Source of the DNA: Crocinitomicaceae bacterium
GTDB lineage: Bacteria; Bacteroidota; Bacteroidia; Flavobacteriales_D; Crocinitomicaceae
DNA length: 64,000 nucleotides
Reading direction: 5' to 3'
Assembly: GCA_024643725.1 (NCBI GenBank)
Contig: JAHEMJ010000003.1
Coordinates: forward strand, 62,001-126,000
Shown: piece after piece, positions 8,574 to 17,764 of the stretch
How positions within the stretch are numbered: position 1 is the first letter of the stretch
Layout: every line of letters begins with the position of its first letter
Made by a program: the position numbers and the translations under genes
Notes under the pieces: model-generated
Told to the model about the DNA's origin: nothing
Database searches by the model: none
Seen by the model: only the letters and a program-made list of their open reading frames with translations

Positions 8574-9035
8574 ATGTCGAAAAACGTTATTCCATCTAGT
8601 TACGATCGACAAACGGTACGAATCATACCTGTCGTATATGTTGTGCTCATTTCCCTTTTAGTTTTCACAAAAACTCAAATTCCCTTTATTCTCAGCATGT
8701 GTATCCTATTTCTTATTTCTATAGGTGCTTCGTTGATACTTATTCCATGGAGAATCTATAGGAATGAATCTGAACTTGTTTTTCAACGAGTGGCTGGTAA
8801 CATTTCTATTTCACTGACAGAAATTGAAAAAATAGATAAAATTGACTTTTCAGATTTAAAAAGAAACATGGGGATTCATGGCTTGCTCGGTTATTATGGA
8901 AACTATAGCTTCAACGGTTTAAGATCGGTGAAAGTAATGTCGAAAAGCAAATTGAATTTGGTGCTTATTCAGTCAACAACTAAAGAACCATTGGTTGTTT
9001 CTGTTGACGATGTTGGATTTTTAAGTAATTTTTAA
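8574..9035 (+). CDS. Two-TM protein with a PH-like domain
   Basis: A 153-residue protein; the ATG at 8574 is preferred over an in-frame TTG two codons earlier. Two membrane helices (about residues 14-32 and 36-56) are followed by ENPHE-like wiring: IYRNESELVFQRVAG, SLTEIEKIDKID and LNLVLIQSTTKEPLVVSVDD. That two-helix-plus-beta layout is typical of bacterial PH-domain (bPH-like) membrane proteins. The domain call is by eye and the role is unknown. It sits between two other membrane-protein genes in the repeat-bounded segment. Confidence 0.6.
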   Translation: MSKNVIPSSYDRQTVRIIPVVYVVLISLLVFTKTQIPFILSMCILFLISIGASLILIPWRIYRNESELVFQRVAGNISISLTEIEKIDKIDFSDLKRNMGIHGLLGYYGNYSFNGLRSVKVMSKSKLNLVLIQSTTKEPLVVSVDDVGFLSNF

Positions 9036-9052
9036 TTCATATATTCTGTTAG

Positions 9053-9745
9053 ATGGCACAATTTAAATTTATCTCTCCGGGATCACTTTATTCAGCAAGA
9101 AGTGTACAAGCAAGGACAAGAACTGGAAATTCATATTCCTTGTCGCCAAATCAATCTGTTTGTATTCCTGACGAAGAATTAACGGATCTTCAACTAAAAT
9201 TGGATTATCACGAACAGGTTTTAGGTAAGGAGAATTTGCATGTTAACCATAAGCATTTTTTGGTGTTTCTTTCATTTCGAAAAGCATTTCCATTGAATTA
9301 CATTGATCTGATGTTTCGAAATCGTTTACAAACACTACCCGTATCTCAAGAACAGTTTGATTTTCCTATGAAATCGAATGAATTCGTAAACAATGAGGAT
9401 ATTGTCGATAAAAAAACGATGGGATTTAAAGCGATGGTATTACTTTCCATTGCGCTATGTTTCATTCAATCCCTCATTTTATGGAAGTCCGATTCAGGAA
9501 TGGAAGGCTATCCACTTTATTGCTACTTCTCAGGTTTTTCCTTACTCGGATTCCTTCTCATGTTACGTCCTAAAAAAGTGCTGTATCAAGACCAATTTCG
9601 TTTAAGGCAAATAAGTTACTTGCTTTATTCCATTGCTTTTCTATTTGTTTTCCCAATTGCAGGGTTAACCTTTTCCATGGTTATTTTACTCGTAATCATG
9701 GGTTTAGGTTTTTATCGGCTAAATAAGTCGTGGAAAATTTCATAA
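9053..9745 (+). CDS. Multi-TM protein of unknown function
   Basis: A 230-residue protein. The first 120 residues are hydrophilic (start MAQFKFISPGSLYSARSVQ). The last 105 contain four hydrophobic helices (about 127-143, 153-169, 188-203, 205-223). No signal peptide is seen, so the N-terminal part is probably cytoplasmic. It follows the PH-like gene by 17 bases and is likely in the same transcript. No family is recognised. Confidence 0.6.
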   Translation: MAQFKFISPGSLYSARSVQARTRTGNSYSLSPNQSVCIPDEELTDLQLKLDYHEQVLGKENLHVNHKHFLVFLSFRKAFPLNYIDLMFRNRLQTLPVSQEQFDFPMKSNEFVNNEDIVDKKTMGFKAMVLLSIALCFIQSLILWKSDSGMEGYPLYCYFSGFSLLGFLLMLRPKKVLYQDQFRLRQISYLLYSIAFLFVFPIAGLTFSMVILLVIMGLGFYRLNKSWKIS

Positions 9746-9794
9746 GGATTGATTATCACGCATAAACTTGGTGGGATCATTCTACTTTCGTTGT

Positions 9795-9894
9795 GAATTG
9801 AATCGGTTTCCAGAGTTTCATTAGATTTAAACAACCTTAAGCAATTCTGATTAAATCTTTTTCAATCGATGTTTTAAGTGTGGGATGAACGGAT
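9795..9894. repeat. Direct repeat, copy B (pairs with 8145-8245)
   Basis: The left 30 bases (9795-9824) read ELNRFPEFH and a stop, matching the lipoprotein end at 8145-8174 with four base differences. No coding sequence of that gene precedes it. The right part is the 3' end of the intact nucleotidyltransferase gene. Each copy therefore has one intact gene end and one orphan gene end. Confidence 0.6.
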
Positions 9895-10118
9895 CTTACA
9901 GTAATGAGGTCAACTTTTATTCCGAGTAATTCGGATAATTCTTGTTCCAATCCGATTAGTTCTAATAAATTAAACTTCGTATCAAAATCAATCAATAAAT
10001 CGAGGTCACTATTTTGGTTTTCTTCCCCACGTGCATATGAACCAAAAACACCAATCAGCGTAGGTTTAATTCTTTTAAGGACATTCTTGATGATTGTTTC
10101 TTGATTACTTGTAATCAT
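9837..10118 (-). CDS. MntA-like minimal nucleotidyltransferase
   Basis: A 93-residue protein of the minimal nucleotidyltransferase family. The signature GSYARGEENQNSDLD (residues 26-40) carries the GS turn and the first two catalytic Asp (38 and 40); a third acidic residue follows in KVDLIT. In HEPN/MNT pairs such proteins AMPylate and neutralise a HEPN toxin. Here no HEPN partner is adjacent: the upstream minus-strand gene is a secreted protein. It is therefore an orphan antitoxin-like enzyme, with a decayed second copy end at 8179-8244. Confidence 0.8.
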   Translation of the reverse strand: MITSNQETIIKNVLKRIKPTLIGVFGSYARGEENQNSDLDLLIDFDTKFNLLELIGLEQELSELLGIKVDLITVRSVHPTLKTSIEKDLIRIA

Positions 10119-10142
10119 TGGAAGAAGTACTATTTTTTTTTA

Positions 10143-11129
10143 TTATTCAAGAATAATTTCCGAGTGAATAGTTTTACTTTTTCGTCGGTCTTTGCTTATT
10201 TGAATATTTCTATTTTGCTCTAAAATGGGAGATAATCCGATTAGTTGTCTACGCGAATTAATTTTAGGATTATTTTCAATTTTTGGGTCATCATGCCAAA
10301 CATTATAAAATTCAGAACTGTTTTTTTTCTTTCCATAAAGAACATTAAAATCATTTATTGCGCCATATTGATATGCAGGTAAGAAACCTTGACGAACACT
10401 TGAAATTAATGCTTCATTTATATCATTGCGAGGACTACTAAAATAATGAATGAGCATGATGTATGTTCTGTAGTCGTCAATTGAAGGACCATAAAATAAT
10501 ACGTCTTTATACGCTTCAACTGAGTCTTGGTAATAACTTGATAATCCAATTAATTGTTCTCCAGGGAAACCGTAATTGTCAATTATATTTTTAATTACAT
10601 TAAATTGTTTTCGGTTATTATTTATCCATTGAATTCCATAAATGGTATGTCTAAACAATATAAAACCATTGTTTACTTTGTTTGTAAATTCTTGGTCAAT
10701 GACATATAAGCTATCAATTGTCTTAGAGACTGAAATGTTAATTGATGCTTTGTAAACTGTTCTTAAACTATCATAAAATAAGAGGGAATTCTTTGTCTGT
10801 GAATAATTAAACACTTTAGATGTTATTTCATTATCCCGAATGATCCAAAATGGTACTCCTTGGATAAAGCATTTTCTTAACCATTTGTCTGCATTCGAAG
10901 TGTCATTTTGAATACAAGATATTTGTAATGCTTTTATGCAATGTTTGGCATAAATGAAATCATAGGAATTATAAATTGTGTCTAGTCGTTTTGAAGCCGT
11001 AGATAAATTATTTGAAAGAATATCATTGTCAATTCGGTTAAAAGTTTTTTGATATTCAAAGTAGTTTTGACCGAATAAATCTATCCAGCATAATGAAATA
11101 AATATTGTTAAAACTACTTTCAAAAGCAA
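10143..11129 (-). CDS. Secreted helical-repeat-like protein, distant paralogue of the gene at 42400
   Basis: A 328-residue protein with a Sec signal peptide (residues 1-20, ending DLFGQ). The mature part is mostly helical and TPR-like near the start (AKHCIKALQISCIQNDTSNADKWLRK). Its order of motifs matches the secreted protein at 42400-43467: an early helical pair ending in GVPF/GLPF, a central GEQLIG/NENLIG, SSVRQGFLPAYQYG against EAVSNGYMQPIEYG, and an IGLSP/IGMQ end. That points to one divergent family, function unknown. The DNA is noticeably AT-rich compared with the housekeeping genes. Confidence 0.6.
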   Translation of the reverse strand: MLLKVVLTIFISLCWIDLFGQNYFEYQKTFNRIDNDILSNNLSTASKRLDTIYNSYDFIYAKHCIKALQISCIQNDTSNADKWLRKCFIQGVPFWIIRDNEITSKVFNYSQTKNSLLFYDSLRTVYKASINISVSKTIDSLYVIDQEFTNKVNNGFILFRHTIYGIQWINNNRKQFNVIKNIIDNYGFPGEQLIGLSSYYQDSVEAYKDVLFYGPSIDDYRTYIMLIHYFSSPRNDINEALISSVRQGFLPAYQYGAINDFNVLYGKKKNSSEFYNVWHDDPKIENNPKINSRRQLIGLSPILEQNRNIQISKDRRKSKTIHSEIILE

Positions 11130-11171
11130 ATGTTTAAATAACTATTTAATTCAAATTGGAAATAAAAGTAA

Positions 11172-12047
11172 TCACCCCTCACATCCACTGCGAATTCTTG
11201 AAATTTCTTCTTTCTTGACCTTATAAAATTCCCTTGGAGTGTTCTTTTTGTACAAGGCTAAATACTTTTCACCATTCTCACAATCATGAAGAATAAAGTA
11301 TAGATGCATGATATTCCAATAATCATTTGAATGTAGTTCTTTTTGTTTGAGGTAAGCGGCGATTGATTTTTCGTACAAAATGGAATCTTTACTTAAAACG
11401 TTGAAACTTTTGTAATATGCCATTCCTAAATCCTGGTAATACCAATCGAGATTGGTAGTGAATTGAGTGGTGTCAAGTAAAAGTAAGTCATATAGAATGT
11501 TGACAAGTGTAGCCGAATCTTGCGGCGTACAAGTTAACTTGACTTGTGTTTTACGGTATTCTTTGTAATCGGTGATGTGACGATACAAGCATTTGTTTTT
11601 AATCTTAAGGATTTCATCATTGGGAAGTTGTTCTTCAGTAGGTGTCATCGAAAGATAAAGATCCACATGTGTAATGACCTCTTCACATTCATTTAGAGCA
11701 TTCAGCTTATTCAGGTAATACGCAATATTGTAATGATCCAAATTAGATAAATTTTTAATGTGCCTAATTTGAACCACCGCATTTTGGAGGTCAGCGGAAT
11801 CCTTTGAAAATATCCAGGTGCAAGCATATGCCTGGGATAAATCTCGGTGGTATAAGTCCAAATTAGCATCAAACTGATTCGTGTCTAGCGCCAGAAGTTC
11901 ATGAAGTACGGTAGAAAAAATGACGGAATCAACAATTTGGCAACCAAGTGTCTTGTGCTGCTTTTGGTAAACTGCATAATCGGAGGTCATTTGCGCACTG
12001 ACAAGGTTTGATAGCGAAAGAAACAAAATGATTAAGTAAAATTTCAT
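11172..12047 (-). CDS. Secreted protein made of two repeated domains
   Basis: A 291-residue protein with a signal peptide (residues 1-18, ending VSAQ). The mature part is an internal duplication: the first copy (about 22-150) and second (about 155-288) align through YQKQHKTLGC/YRKTQVKLTC, LLALDTNQFDANLDLYHRDL/LLLLDTTQFTTNLDWYYQ and FSKDS/LSKDS. Each copy is helical with conserved Cys. Together with its neighbour at 10143 it looks like a family of exported TPR-like proteins. The gene lies 41 bases after the barrel gene at 12089. Function is unknown. Confidence 0.65.
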   Translation of the reverse strand: MKFYLIILFLSLSNLVSAQMTSDYAVYQKQHKTLGCQIVDSVIFSTVLHELLALDTNQFDANLDLYHRDLSQAYACTWIFSKDSADLQNAVVQIRHIKNLSNLDHYNIAYYLNKLNALNECEEVITHVDLYLSMTPTEEQLPNDEILKIKNKCLYRHITDYKEYRKTQVKLTCTPQDSATLVNILYDLLLLDTTQFTTNLDWYYQDLGMAYYKSFNVLSKDSILYEKSIAAYLKQKELHSNDYWNIMHLYFILHDCENGEKYLALYKKNTPREFYKVKKEEISRIRSGCEG

Positions 12048-12088
12048 AAATCCAGTTAAGCAAAAATTCTATTTACAGTCCGCAGATA

Positions 12089-13516
12089 TTATCTTTTGTT
12101 ATTGAAGCGATAAGCCAAACCAAAACTGATGCAATTTGCATTTCCATTCACTCTGATTTGAGTGTTAACCGGTGCTTGATTTGTCACGGTGTAGCTAAAA
12201 GGGATGATCATTCCTCTGCTTAGTCCAAACTGATGTCGGTAAGCAATGGTGAACAGAATGTGATTGCTTAATCGAAGGTCTTTACTTATTCCTAAATATG
12301 CCGTAGGAAAAAGTTTGTTGTTGTAATGGTAGGAATAGTTGTAGGTTAAAAAGACTTGATTCGTATTAATAGGGTCCGTCGTAAATTCGGCACCTCCGCT
12401 TCCACTTCCGATACCGCTTAAGTAGGATAATGAAATTCCTCCGTTAACATTGCACAAATACCTATTCGTTTTTGGAAAGGAAAGCATCCTTCTTTGCATG
12501 CCTAAATCAAGCGTAAATAAATTGAAAAGACTAGACCCACTTAATCCAGTGGCATATTTTTGATTTCGAATCCACAGCCAATACGAATCAATGGAAACGC
12601 CAGGTTGAAAAGACCAATTATTTTTCCATCCAATGGTAGCGTTTAAGCGCGTACTAGAACCCGGTCCTGTGGCGTTTTTGAAGACATTATCCGAATAATT
12701 TAGGAACTTGCATTGATTCATAAATCCACCTTGATGCAGTTGAATTAATATCGCTTTCGAAGATTGAAAACGATTTTTAATCGCGACTAATTTTTTTGCT
12801 TCTTTGCGATCGACACTATCCAACAATAAGGTGTTTATTTCAGCATTTTTTTTGTTTTTCGTCCAGGTGTAATGGATGCCCAAATGGACACTGTTTCCTG
12901 AATACGAGTAGCTGCCATTGGAAAAAGAAACGAAGTTGCTAAAATTGTATTCCATGGAGTAAATCGGGCGAAAAGACCCTTTGAAACTTAAATCAATACC
13001 GAGCAAATTTTTATTTTTCAATGGGAATTCATAACCCAATTGCAGCGATATAAAAGGATTAAGTGACTTTTCAAATGTATAGATGGTTTTTGAATACGAC
13101 TGATCTGAGTAAGTAGAGTAGCTCGATTCAGCATTTCTAATAAATCTAACTCCACCGTTAAGCCCAATGGAGAAAAAGTTTTTCTTAACGGGAATTTTAT
13201 AGTGTAATCCAGCACCTAGATTACTGAGTAGAATAGATCCGGAAGACCTACCTATATTTGCTGGATAAGGGAAATAACTGATGTTTTCTAGACCAAAATT
13301 GATGTCGCAACGAAGGTTTTTAGGAAGTTGTATTCCGTAGCTTGCATTTAGCGAGGTATGAATATTCGAAAGATTGTCCAACGGTCTGTTTTCACCAATG
13401 GTTTTATTCTTGGTCATTCCTATTCCCGAACTCATTCCAACGGTGAAGGTGTTTCCTTTCTGTGCGTTAAGTAATTGGGACAGAACGAGGGAAATGATGA
13501 TCAGGCAGTATTTCAT
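12089..13516 (-). CDS. Outer-membrane protein with two beta-barrel-like modules
   Basis: A 475-residue exported protein (signal peptide to about residue 18, ending LLNAQ). Residues 20-220 form a run of amphipathic beta strands with glycine turns (FSIGLNGGVRF, SVHLGIHYTW). A charged helical linker follows (DSVDRKEAKKLVAIKNRF, about 235-252). A second set of strands (about 256-475) then ends in the barrel-like FGLAYRFNNKR. This suggests two barrels or a two-part barrel rather than a single OmpA-size domain. The protein at 48151 has a similar two-part arrangement. Function is unknown. Confidence 0.6.
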   Translation of the reverse strand: MKYCLIIISLVLSQLLNAQKGNTFTVGMSSGIGMTKNKTIGENRPLDNLSNIHTSLNASYGIQLPKNLRCDINFGLENISYFPYPANIGRSSGSILLSNLGAGLHYKIPVKKNFFSIGLNGGVRFIRNAESSYSTYSDQSYSKTIYTFEKSLNPFISLQLGYEFPLKNKNLLGIDLSFKGSFRPIYSMEYNFSNFVSFSNGSYSYSGNSVHLGIHYTWTKNKKNAEINTLLLDSVDRKEAKKLVAIKNRFQSSKAILIQLHQGGFMNQCKFLNYSDNVFKNATGPGSSTRLNATIGWKNNWSFQPGVSIDSYWLWIRNQKYATGLSGSSLFNLFTLDLGMQRRMLSFPKTNRYLCNVNGGISLSYLSGIGSGSGGAEFTTDPINTNQVFLTYNYSYHYNNKLFPTAYLGISKDLRLSNHILFTIAYRHQFGLSRGMIIPFSYTVTNQAPVNTQIRVNGNANCISFGLAYRFNNKR

Positions 13517-13654
13517 AAAAATGGCTTGTAAGGAATACTAATTTCTTGCAATCCATTAGTAACCGTGTGTAAATTTTTTTGTGTTTAGTAAAGGTATGTT
13601 TTTTTTTCAATCGTGTAATTGAGGAATGACAAAACAAAATACTATCCGACGCCT

Positions 13655-14410
13655 TCAAAACCCCTCATACGCGCCTAATCCAAATAACGCAAAATCGTAT
13701 TTTGCAGGATCTTGCTCGTCGTAGCTTCTAAAGAGTTCAATCAGTTCTTCGTTTGTTTTCCAATCGTTTTGTGAGCGGGTGAGGAGTCCGAGTTTGCGGG
13801 CGACATTGCCTGTGTGGACATCCAAGGGAATCATGAGTTCGGAGGATGAAATACTCTTCCAAAGTCCGAAATCGACGCCTTTGTCGGCTGAACGGACCAT
13901 CCAACGTAAAAACATAATCAGTCGTTTGGACGCGGAACCGGAAGCTGGATTCGAAACGTGCTTTTGTGTGCGTGACAAGTGTTCTCCTTGGAAAAATCGT
14001 GCTCGAAAAGCACAAATGCGTTCTTTTAAGTTGTCTTCAGGAACTTGTTTGGAGAATGCGGATTCTAGTCCGCCGTGCTGCGTGTAAACGTGATTTAAAC
14101 AGGAGAAGAATCCACCCAGGTCTTCGTTGTTGAAAGTTCTGTGTACGAAGTTGCTTGGAATTTCACCTTTGTAGGACATGATGTAATCATAGGGCGAATT
14201 TCCCATGATGGACAACACACGTTCGCCACTTTTGACAATGCTTTTTCTGTTGCCCCAAGCTATCATGGAAACGATGAAAGCGACAATTTCAATGTCTTCT
14301 TTTTGTATAAAGCGGTGGGGGAGTTGAATCGGATCTTCTTCTAGAAAACGTGGGTGCTCATAATGAGCCGCTTTGAAATCGAGAAATTCGTGCAGTTCAG
14401 CTGGACTCAC
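13655..14410 (-). CDS. TIGR02757 (DUF2400) family protein
   Basis: A 251-residue cytoplasmic protein of a family widespread in Bacteroidota, Chlorobi and related bacteria, of unknown function. Recognisable parts are the N-terminus with YEHPRFLEEDPIQLPHRF, IVSMIAWGNRKSIVKSGE, the conserved FLRWMVR with KGVDFGLW (about 165-185), PLDVHTGNVARKLGL and the C-terminal DPAKYDFALFGLG. The DNA-glycosylase-like helical pattern has been noted for the family. It starts with GTG at 14410, five bases after the ABC ATPase stop, so it is last in the menB-to-TIGR02757 run. Confidence 0.85.
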   Translation of the reverse strand: MSPAELHEFLDFKAAHYEHPRFLEEDPIQLPHRFIQKEDIEIVAFIVSMIAWGNRKSIVKSGERVLSIMGNSPYDYIMSYKGEIPSNFVHRTFNNEDLGGFFSCLNHVYTQHGGLESAFSKQVPEDNLKERICAFRARFFQGEHLSRTQKHVSNPASGSASKRLIMFLRWMVRSADKGVDFGLWKSISSSELMIPLDVHTGNVARKLGLLTRSQNDWKTNEELIELFRSYDEQDPAKYDFALFGLGAYEGF

Positions 14411-14415
14411 AACGC

Positions 14416-15066
14416 TTAGATGAAGTTTCCGTCGCTCATCACGAGCGAACGATCGGCCATTTGTGCGAAAGATTCATTGTGCGTGACAATCACAAAGGTT
14501 TGTTTGAATTCCTCGCGTAATTGAAAAAACAATTCATGCAATTCTTGCGCGTTTTTGGTGTCCAAGTTTCCAGATGGTTCATCCGCAAAGATCACCGCAG
14601 GTTGATTCATCAAGGAACGACAAACTGCGACACGTTGCTGCTCTCCACCGGATAATTCAGATGGTTTGTGCGTGGTACGGTGTCCAATGTTTAATTTTTG
14701 AAACAAATGCTGGGCACGTTCTTCCGCTTCTTTTTTGCTTTTCCCTCCGATTAGTGCTGGCAACATGGCGTTTTCCAAGGCGGAAAATTCAGGTAGCAAT
14801 TGATGAAACTGAAAAATGAATCCAATGGAGGTATTGCGGAAATCCGCTAGACCTTTGGATGAAAGGGTGAATGGATTAACGCCATCAATAAGTAATTCAC
14901 CAGCATCCGGACGGTCTAATGTTCCGAGTATTTGTAGCAAAGTCGTTTTTCCAGCGCCGGATGATCCAACGATGGAAATCACTTCACCAGAAGCAACAGT
15001 CAAGTCGACGCCTTTCAGAATGGAAAGGTCTCCGTACGATTTTTGTATGCCTGTTGCTTTTAACAT
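14416..15066 (-). CDS. lolD: ABC transporter ATP-binding protein, LolD-like
   Basis: A 216-residue ATPase with Walker [10 protein letters not shown] (residues about 35-43), Q-loop [15 protein letters not shown], signature LSGGEQQR (about 140), Walker [13 protein letters not shown] and the H-loop VTHNE. The [12 protein letters not shown] stretch and size match LolD, which powers release of lipoproteins from the inner membrane together with LolC/E. No permease gene is nearby, as is common for this gene in Bacteroidota. The ATG directly abuts the ribBA stop codon (0 bases), so translation is probably coupled. The MacB-type assignment cannot be excluded. Confidence 0.85.
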   Translation of the reverse strand: MLKATGIQKSYGDLSILKGVDLTVASGEVISIVGSSGAGKTTLLQILGTLDRPDAGELLIDGVNPFTLSSKGLADFRNTSIGFIFQFHQLLPEFSALENAMLPALIGGKSKKEAEERAQHLFQKLNIGHRTTHKPSELSGGEQQRVAVCRSLMNQPAVIFADEPSGNLDTKNAQELHELFFQLREEFKQTFVIVTHNESFAQMADRSLVMSDGNFI

Positions 15067-16278
15067 TTAGTCTAGTTTTAGGTTATGGCCCATTTTGTCA
15101 CGCTTCGTCTCCAAGTAATGTTGATTGTGAACATTGCTCTGTACTTCCAACGGAACATTCTCTACGATCTCTAAACCGTAGCCAATCAGTCCGGTGCGTT
15201 TTTTTGGATTGTTGGACATCAAGCGCATTTTAGAAATGCCAATGGAACGAATGATTTGTGCGCCAATTCCGTAGTCTCTTTCGTCTGCTTGGAATCCTAA
15301 TTTTTCGTTTGCTTCGTAGGTATCTAATCCTTCTTCTTGCAATTTGTAGGCTTTCAATTTATTCAATAGTCCGATTCCACGTCCTTCTTGATTCATGTAG
15401 ACAATCGCACCTTTTCCTTCTTTTTCAATGACTTCCATCGCTTTGTGCAATTGTGGTCCACAGTCGCAACGACAAGAACCAAAAATGTCTCCAGTCAAAC
15501 AAGAGGAGTGAACACGAACCAATACCGGTTCATCTTTCGTCCATGTTCCTTTTGTTAATACTAAATGATCTTGGTCATTGCTCGTGTCTTTGAATGCGCG
15601 CAATTGGAAATCACCGAATTCCGTAGGCATGTGAACAGAAACTTGTTCTTCAATCAAGGACTCGTGTTCGACACGGTATTTGATCAAATCCTCAATGGAA
15701 ACGATTTTTAAGTCGAATTTCTTCGCAATTTCAATTAAACTTGGTACACGCGCCATCGTTCCATCTTCGTTCAAGATTTCAACGATGACTCCAGCTTCTT
15801 CGAATCCAGCTAAGCGGGATAAATCCACCGCTGCTTCAGTGTGTCCTGCTCGACGTAAAACGCCGCCTTTACGAGCACGTAATGGAAAAATGTGTCCAGG
15901 TTTTCCTAATTCTTCCGGACGGATGCTTGGGTCAATCAAAGCTAAAATCGTTTTGGAACGATCGCTGGCAGAGATTCCGGTTGTACATCCGTGTCCAATT
16001 AAATCGATGCTCACGGTAAACGGAGTTTCATAGGCAGCTGAATTATTGCGCACCATCATTTCTAAGCCCAATGCATCGCAACGTTCCTCGCTGATTGGAG
16101 CACAGATGAGTCCGCGTCCATGAGTCGCCATGAAATTGATGACTTCTGGTGTTGCGTTTCTTGCTGCTGTTAAAAAGTCGCCTTCGTTTTCACGTCCCTC
16201 GTCATCCACGACAATGACAACGCGTCCTTGTTGGATTTCGGCAATGGCTTCTTCTATGGTGTTTAATTGAAAATTCAT
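15067..16278 (-). CDS. ribBA: Bifunctional DHBP synthase / GTP cyclohydrolase II
   Basis: A 403-residue fusion catalysing two early riboflavin steps: ribulose 5-phosphate to 3,4-dihydroxy-2-butanone 4-phosphate, and GTP to the diaminopyrimidine precursor. The RibB half (1-200) shows [11 protein letters not shown] (acidic metal/substrate loop), [14 protein letters not shown] and [12 protein letters not shown]. The RibA half shows the zinc site [17 protein letters not shown] (about residue 260), [13 protein letters not shown] and [11 protein letters not shown]. Length is normal for the fusion. It sits between pepD (47 bases upstream) and the lolD-like gene (directly adjacent). Confidence 0.96.
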   Translation of the reverse strand: MNFQLNTIEEAIAEIQQGRVVIVVDDEGRENEGDFLTAARNATPEVINFMATHGRGLICAPISEERCDALGLEMMVRNNSAAYETPFTVSIDLIGHGCTTGISASDRSKTILALIDPSIRPEELGKPGHIFPLRARKGGVLRRAGHTEAAVDLSRLAGFEEAGVIVEILNEDGTMARVPSLIEIAKKFDLKIVSIEDLIKYRVEHESLIEEQVSVHMPTEFGDFQLRAFKDTSNDQDHLVLTKGTWTKDEPVLVRVHSSCLTGDIFGSCRCDCGPQLHKAMEVIEKEGKGAIVYMNQEGRGIGLLNKLKAYKLQEEGLDTYEANEKLGFQADERDYGIGAQIIRSIGISKMRLMSNNPKKRTGLIGYGLEIVENVPLEVQSNVHNQHYLETKRDKMGHNLKLD

Positions 16279-16325
16279 GTGTTAAAAATAAGGATTTTAT
16301 TGGGATGAGACTTCGCAGGGAAGCA

Positions 16326-17762
16326 TCACGCAATGCGTTTAAGTGTTTCTAAATAGTAGTTCCAAAACTTCTGCACGGATGAAATTTGTACTTTTTCATC
16401 TGGAGAGTGTGCCGCGCGGATGTTTGGTCCGAATGAAATCATGTCCACTCCTGGTAATTGTTTTCCGAGGATTCCACATTCCAATCCGGCGTGACATGCT
16501 TTCACATGTGGCTTTTCGTTGTACATTTCTGCGTACAAGTTTTCCATCAAGCGCAAGATGCCTGAATTTGGATTCGGTTTCCATCCTGGATAGTCTCCTG
16601 TTTGTTCGACTTGACATCCTGCATTTTCAAAGGCGCCACGCATCACCATGCACACTTCGCGTTTCGTTGATTCAACGCTACTTCGTTGCAAGGATTGTGA
16701 AACAAAACTTCCGTCCTTGATGATAATTCGCGCTAAACTGGAAGAAGTTTCCACCAATCCAACAATGTCTGGACTCATTCTATAAACGCCATTGTGAACG
16801 GAACAAAGCAAGGAAATGATTTTGGTGAAATCACCATCAGCCATGGCCTGTTCTGTTGAAGACGCTGCTTGAAGTTCGAATTGACAATTCGGTTCAATGC
16901 TGCTGTATTCTTCTTTTAACGTTGCAGTAATTTCCGCGAAAACGGTTTTTACTTTGGCTACATCCGTACTGGAAATAACCGCGGTCGCTTCACGTGGAAT
17001 GGCATTGCGCAAACTTCCCCCATCGAAGGAAATCAATTGGATATTCGTCGCTTGTTTCAGTTCCCAAAGCATTCTCACCATCCATTTGTTCGCGTTTCCA
17101 CGTCCTTTATCGATGTCCATTCCGGAATGACCACCCAACAATCCGCGAACGGAAAGTGTGAACGTTTCTCCTTCGACAGGAACCTGTCCGTATGTGTAAG
17201 TGGTATTCGTGTCTATTCCTCCGGCACAACCGATGGAAAGTTCGTCGTCGTCTTCTGTGTCGATGTTCAATAAAATCGAACCACTTAAAAAGCTTGGATC
17301 CATTTTAATGGCTCCCGTCATTCCTGTTTCTTCATCGATGGTAAAAAATGCTTCAATCGCCGGATGTGGAATATCCGTCGAAGACAAAATCGCCATAATC
17401 GCTGCCACTCCGATTCCGTTGTCCGCACCTAAGGTTGTTCCGTTTGCACGTACCCAATCACCATCGACCAACATCTCAATTCCTTGTTGATCAAAGTCGA
17501 ATGATGTATCTGCATTTTTTTGATGCACCATGTCCAAGTGCGCTTGAAGAATAACGGTTGGACGATTTTCCATTCCAGCAGTTGCTGCTTTGTAGATGTA
17601 TACGTTTCCAATCGCATCTTCTGCGGTTTTCAAGTTCAAGGATTTTCCGAAATCCACCATGAATTGACGCACGCGTTCTTCTTTTTTCGAAGGACGTGGA
17701 ACGGCATTTAAATCAGCAAAGTGATTCCACAATGCGTTTGGTTGTAGGGCTCTTACTGACAT
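16326..17762 (-). CDS. pepD: Aminoacyl-histidine dipeptidase (M20 family)
   Basis: A 478-residue cytoplasmic metallopeptidase that splits Xaa-His dipeptides such as carnosine. M20 metal-site motifs are in place: LQAHLDMVHQ (His and Asp, about residue 75-85), ANGTTLGADNGIGVA (bridging Asp, about 120), FTIDEETGMTGA (catalytic Glu and metal Glu, about 150), NIDTEDDD, and CHAGLECG (about 420) with the final His in AAHSPDEKV. Length matches bacterial PepD. The ATG comes two bases after the menB stop, so both are co-transcribed. Confidence 0.93.
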   Translation of the reverse strand: MSVRALQPNALWNHFADLNAVPRPSKKEERVRQFMVDFGKSLNLKTAEDAIGNVYIYKAATAGMENRPTVILQAHLDMVHQKNADTSFDFDQQGIEMLVDGDWVRANGTTLGADNGIGVAAIMAILSSTDIPHPAIEAFFTIDEETGMTGAIKMDPSFLSGSILLNIDTEDDDELSIGCAGGIDTNTTYTYGQVPVEGETFTLSVRGLLGGHSGMDIDKGRGNANKWMVRMLWELKQATNIQLISFDGGSLRNAIPREATAVISSTDVAKVKTVFAEITATLKEEYSSIEPNCQFELQAASSTEQAMADGDFTKIISLLCSVHNGVYRMSPDIVGLVETSSSLARIIIKDGSFVSQSLQRSSVESTKREVCMVMRGAFENAGCQVEQTGDYPGWKPNPNSGILRLMENLYAEMYNEKPHVKACHAGLECGILGKQLPGVDMISFGPNIRAAHSPDEKVQISSVQKFWNYYLETLKRIA

Positions 17763-17764
17763 AC

